Below, piece by piece: positions 59,519 through 64,000 of a stretch of 64,000 bases of DNA (position 1 is its first letter; each line of letters starts with the position of its first letter). The DNA comes from Kudoa neothunni (lineage: Eukaryota; Cnidaria). The translations under genes were made by a program, and so were the position numbers. The notes beneath the pieces are model-generated. The model did not search any database. It had not been told where the DNA came from and saw only the letters and a program-made list of their open reading frames with translations. The stretch covers positions 5,456,001-5,520,000 of the forward strand of contig OZ199838.1 of assembly GCA_964304625.1 (NCBI GenBank), in the 5' to 3' direction.

Positions 59519-60476
59519 TGCAGACAATAGAAAAAAAATAATCGAACAAGTCGTTAAAAGGGGAAAACCGAAGCAGAAGTGACGGAATTTTTTGATATTC
59601 ACCCATCGACTGCAAACAGTACTGTCAAAAAATACTACATCACCCAATCGGATAAAAATACTCCTCGTGGGGGTGTTAGAAGGGTTGTTTTTAACGATCA
59701 AATAAAAAATGACCTTATTCGATTAATTCAAGACGATTGTACTAGTACAATCGTATCAATTATTAAAAATTACAGTTAAATGTCTGTCTCACTACTGTCT
59801 GAAGGTGGCTTTAAGACATGAACATAACACTTAAATTAATCCGGCCAGTTCCCTTGAGTAGGAAATCCCCGACGTAAAGAGGGAAAGGAATGTGTACGCC
59901 TAATGGTATATACAGTTAGATATCAGCACAAGGTACACAAAACTTGTATTTGTGGACGAAAGTCCTTTCAATCTCCATATGCTGAGGGCCCACGGAAGGT
60001 CACCAAGAGGAGCAACTCCTAACGTGGCATTACCAAATAGTCGTGGCCCAAACGTTACGACGATATTGGCGATATGTGGTGCTGGCCTCATTCATTGGGA
60101 GGCTGAATTTTCATCTGTCAACACAAAGATATTCTAAGACTTCCTCCGGGAAATTGAAGATATTATGGAGGATAATTTCGTCATTGCCATGGATAACGTA
60201 AGATTCCATCACACAAACACGGAATTTTATGACAAATTTGAGGGGGAAATACATTACTTACCTAGATATTCGCTGCTCCTTAACCCATGCGAAGAAATCT
60301 TCTCACTTATTAAATTCAGGGTTAGAAAGGGCGGCCCTTTGCGCGGAACGAATGATTTGATTTCAAGAATGAAGGCTACGACAAAGTCTGTCTCGGAGGG
60401 TGAAATCAAAAGTTTTTGGCGAAATGTCATTAAATGGAGGATATTTCTCGTGATTAATATTATGAAAAAGTTATAA
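59519..60476 (+). pseudogene. IS630/Tc1-type transposase, broken
   Basis: Frames with several shifts give IIEQVVKRGK, TEFFDIHPSTANSTVKKYY (helix-turn-helix), LVFVDESPFNLHMLRAHGRS (first Asp), EDNFVIAMDNVRFHHT (second Asp) and YLPRYSLLLNPCEEIFSLIK (Glu). All three catalytic residues survive, unlike the other two IS630-type copies in this window. Stops near 59777 and 60135 and a shift near 59565 inactivate the gene. Terminal inverted repeats were not located. Confidence 0.8.
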
Positions 60477-60879
60477 ACCGATTTTAAATAGTACTTATTT
60501 AATTACGTCTATACGTGTTACTTTATTGCGCAAAAAACCAAAGTTGATCATCACAATATAGAGAAATGGATGAAAAGGCCGGTAGAGAAATATCGGTTCC
60601 AGTATCTATCAGAGCTTTTTCTATGTTATTTCCAAACAACAGTTCACCGTAAAGTTGTTTGTAGCTTAATTAATGCGGAAGGGACAATGAATATTGCGGA
60701 TATTTTAAACGATTCTGTGCAATATGACAAATATGATTACATTTGAAGCTTTTTACTTTGCCTTTCCTAAATTTAGACAGATTTTTTCATTGGAATGTCC
60801 CCCTTTTCCATTGAAGGCGCCTTTAATCTCCTTAATTTCTTTCATGGCGTACACCTTTTGTGATGAAGTCTTGAGTGTT

Positions 60880-62353
60880 TGTTAGCTCTCATCTATTTCT
60901 GTTTCATTACAGTTCATTTCATCGTTTATGCCATTGATCCGTTCGGAAATTAAACCTGCTGGACGATTATTACTAGAAATGTTCCTCATAAGTAGGAACT
61001 TTTTTAACTGGTACAATCTCAGTTCTCTAATGAACTGATGACAAGCGGTTATATCATATTCGCCGCACAAATGAATATAAAGCATTTTCTGTCAAGAGGA
61101 TCCACGTTTTCGACGCATTTTTGAGGATTTTCATATATACGTTTGGTTCTGTTGGTGACCGCTATCAGAGCTTCGCAATAATCAACTTTTTCCCAAACTT
61201 ATTGAGTCTGTAGTCCTTGATGTGACTGTAGGATGATGATCCATTTAATTCTATGGTAGTTAGGACATTCTGGAGGTTATATTTCGAACTCAAAAGCAAT
61301 TCATCAGTATAATTGGACTGGCCTGTCTCAGATATGCATCATCATCAACATCAGTTCAAGTCTTCTAAACCAATTTTTAGAGCACGCACTCCCATCATAG
61401 TGTGATCCTCTCTAGATCCAGCTTATTGCGCCAATATTAACGAGAGTCAAATTTCCGCATTTGAGAAGGTTGCATTTTCTTATAACATCCATCTCAATCA
61501 CTAAGTGAAATGATTTTGAACTCCTCTCCAATATAAATTAATAGATTTATACTGTTTTGTGATTAGTTCCCAAAAACATATGTTTTCAATTTACTAAAAT
61601 AATTTCCAATAAGGTTGCGAAATAGAGAGTGGAGAAGCAAATAAAGTATAGTCGATTTTAATTTCCGATTCAACTCATATAGTCCAATGTAATGGTGTAT
61701 TTCTGCTGTATCAAGAATAAAAGTGGATTGGCAATATAGTTTGTATTACAGGCACTTACAAGATCGAAAAGATATTTGTTGAAATCTTCACCGAACTGTT
61801 TGCTCAAAATGGAAGGTACAAAATTGTATATTAATCGTTTTTTATGCGTTTTCAAAATCAGTTATTAAGTTATCAGGTAATTTAATATGTAGTGTTTCTT
61901 TTCATTATGTTTATCATAAGGTTATAATCCTCTTCAGTTTTTCCAGGCATTAAAATAAATACTTATGGAAATACCCTGTTAAAAATTACACCATGGATAA
62001 CATAAATTTGATAGAACCCTTTGCGTACCACCTTAAACGTTCTATCGAAGAGCCAAATATTTGAGTCGTCTAAGTGACATATTTTCCTCCGTAGAAAATA
62101 TTATCATTCTTTGTGCGCAAAGGGACTTATTGTCGTAATAACAGAATTTTTTCCCTCTTAATGTAAATATTTCATTGTTTAACAAGTTGGTCTCATTTAC
62201 AACTGAGATGCCCATCCTTTTTCTCGTGCTTTGGATCAGTTTATAGACCGTTTTTTTGTTAAACATTGGGAGCTCTTCAAGTGGTTTTCTGTTGATGCAA
62301 TGGCTGCAAACTATGTTTGTAGAGTAAGTCGTTTCTTCAGAAAACGCCCTCAT
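60880..62353 (-). pseudogene. MULE transposase remnant of FLYWCH type
   Basis: The open piece 62353-62042 has RKPLEELPMFNKKTVYKLIQ, then FTLRGKKFCYYDN and RMIIFSTEENMSLLRR-like sequence. It is followed in a shifted frame by WLFDRTFKVV, FYQIYVIHGVIFNRVFP and FILMPGKTEEDYNLMI. This order (ILP/FGTxENL, WFxDGTFKxxPxxFxQxYxIHG, LLPxKTEExY) is diagnostic of the MULE domain seen with FLYWCH fingers in animals. A later piece, 61085-60882, has FIRELRLYQLKK, resembling the C-terminal region. Many frameshifts are present. This MULE is a different lineage from the ZSWIM3-like one at 43-46 kb. Confidence 0.7.
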
Positions 62354-62579
62354 TTCATTATTTTATAAAACTTTTTTATGTGACTTTCATCAACAGCGTG
62401 ATTATGCTCATCAAAGGTCACAATTCTACTGATATCCAGCAACGAACAAGTTTGCAACCTACCGCGACATTTTCTTTTCTGGCATCTCCAAAAATTGTGC
62501 ATCATCATTTGATGATATCGTGGCGTAAAAATATTGCTTATAAAATATTTTGTAGTCGCCTCGTATAATTTTCAAAAGT

Positions 62580-63583
62580 ATAAACTCCACCACTGTATCC
62601 TAGGTTACCAATTGCGCATGTGACGTTTCGTGGAGTTACAACCAAAAATAATACTTAAAAAATAAAAAACTGTTGATAAAATGTAATTTAATCTAATGAA
62701 AACAAAAATACTTAAAAAAAACAAGTGAAAAAATACATATTTCGCGTAAACGCGCCGATGACGACTTACCGTCGCTTGCGAAAACTCGTCATGCCATAAT
62801 GAGATAAATAAAAGTAGTACTCTAAATTGGCTAAAATCGCTGATCTTAAAATCGAATAAGAAGTAATTTCAGTGGTTCGATTATAAAAACTAAATTAACA
62901 AAATCAGAATGAGGTTCACTATTAGAAATCTTTCATGGCTGTTTTCCCTATAGTTTTTTGCGAATAGTATGTAAATTAATAAACAAAATTGAGATAGAAA
63001 TATAAATTATTTTGTATATATATGTAAGATTTATTTCGAAACTGCGTAGTAAAATAGATACATCAAGACCTCGCAATCGTGAAGCGCTCTGATACAGACT
63101 TTTTGAAATTGAAGTTTCTATAAATGATTTCAAAGTAACATGTCAAGGTTCAATAACTATAAAACTGTGGAACCTAAGATTAAGAATATTTACCACAGCT
63201 ACACTATTTTTAGATTAACTTTTAGAATGTATTTTTTGTAAATAAAGATTTCATTTGTATTTCCATCATATGTCCTTTATTGTTAGATGCATATTTATTT
63301 CATAACATCAACCTTAGTTTAGTAGATAAATCCATTCTTAACTTACTTGTAATTTTAGTGATTTATATCGAAATAGGCAAATATTTAACTCAATTATCAA
63401 ATTTCACCATGATAAAGTAAAATTTCTCATTACAAACTTATTGTACTACTACTAAACAATTTTTCATATAGTCACCTTCACGATAAATTTTAAATAATCT
63501 ATTACCGCACAACAAAAATATTATCAACCAAAAAATTTTGATACCACAAAAGTAAACTATAAATGAGCCATAAATTAATAATA
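62580..63583. other. AT-rich intergenic
   Basis: No gene is recognised. Near 62740-62790 a locally GC-richer stretch can fold on itself (GACGACTTACCGTCG...ACTCGTC). Confidence 0.35.
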
Positions 63584-64000
63584 TCATATAACTGAATTTT
63601 TATTAGGATTGCATTCATGGACAAAGTTCATACTAGTAGGTTCTTTCAACGCTAACAAATAAATGAACCCGATCACGCAAGTGACAATTAGAATTGAGCC
63701 AGAAACTATGAAGAACAGCCAAAAATGGATTGAAATTGATCCAAATGAGTTGACACTTGCAATAATAATTTTTTTTGGAGTATACAAAGTTATTATTTAT
63801 AAATGAAGGATAATCTAACAAATAATTACTTGATATAATTCGCTAACAATAAAGTTACTATAGGTGATCCGCAAAGTGTATTGTGAAGGCTCAAGCACTC
63901 CATAATTTCCTTGAGCATCAATGGATGACGGCAAAACTTTAGAGTATATTTTTGTGACAACTTCAAAAGGTTGCACCATCATCCAAGCCAAGAAATGTTG
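63584..64000 (-). CDS. CDC50/TMEM30 family protein, copy 2, 3' part
   Basis: This runs off the right edge, so only the C-terminal portion is visible. The exon 64000-63859 reads FLAWMMVQPFEVVTKIYSKV and ends LEPSQYTLRITY. A 44-base intron (63815-63858) splits an Asn codon, and the last exon continues YPSFINNNFVYSKK, giving the family TYNYP motif. A run of eight T (63769-63776 on the plus strand) then shifts the frame by one. After it come IIIASVNSFGSISIHFWLFF and the second membrane segment (IVSGSILIVTCVIGFIYLLA). The shift may be a homopolymer error or a real mutation. The intron sits at the same codon and phase as in copy 1 at 51.6-52.9 kb. Confidence 0.85.

Noticed and set aside
1-64000. 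CRISPR array, prophage or bacterial operon
   Set aside because: No regular spacer repeats, no ribosome-binding-site-linked genes, and spliceosomal introns throughout.
1-64000. Endogenous retrovirus or LTR retrotransposon
   Set aside because: No reverse transcriptase motif or paired long terminal repeats were seen; all recognised mobile elements are DNA transposons, apart from the possible SINE.

Overview
The window is AT-rich eukaryotic DNA, assembled with one 200-base gap. It holds few host genes among many DNA transposons. The host genes are split by very short introns (mostly 30-75 bases, GT-AG) and encode standard eukaryotic machinery: SAR1 GTPase, CCT theta chaperonin, a TTC7-like TPR protein, diphthine synthase DPH5 and two CDC50/TMEM30 flippase subunits. 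Together with the repeat content (piggyBac, pogo/Tigger, hAT, two MULE types, Tc1/mariner/IS630), this suggests a compact, fast-evolving animal. A parasitic metazoan such as a myxozoan would fit, but that is inference. No bacterial operon, virus or CRISPR array is visible.

Layout. 1-10.1 kb: mostly AT-rich DNA with a newly assembled three-exon gene of 110 codons (2961-3480, minus), a decayed IS630-type transposase inside a dispersed repeat, and a possible 48-aa three-exon gene (9851-10078, minus). 10.2-17.8 kb: a hAT fragment with the assembly gap, then two TTAA-flanked piggyBac elements, one nearly intact. 17.8-23.2 kb: a dispersed non-coding repeat carrying a SINE-like insertion, and pogo/Tigger remnants. 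23.8-27.6 kb: SAR1 and CCT8 in the same orientation, 244 bases apart. 29.0-33.8 kb: a piggyBac element with a mariner element nested in it. 35.2-39.5 kb: the TTC7-like gene, with a piggyBac MITE in one intron. 39.7-47.8 kb: a three-level nest (piggyBac remnant, pogo/Tigger, MULE). 48.0-49.0 kb: DPH5. 50.7-51.4 kb: a hAT element with perfect 8-base target duplication. 51.6-52.9 kb: CDC50 copy 1. 53.9-58.2 kb: more of the dispersed repeat, with an internally deleted piggyBac. 59.5-62.4 kb: IS630-type and FLYWCH/MULE-type transposase remnants. 63.6-64.0 kb: the 3' part of CDC50 copy 2, running off the window.

The host genes are not a pathway. SAR1 (COPII budding), the TTC7-like protein (PI4KA complex) and the CDC50 proteins (P4-ATPase flippases) all act on membranes; CCT8 and DPH5 serve protein folding and elongation factor 2 modification. 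Most of the unusual content lies in transposon structure: nesting, exact target duplications, a palindrome shared by several piggyBac families, and repeated loss of the same catalytic aspartate.
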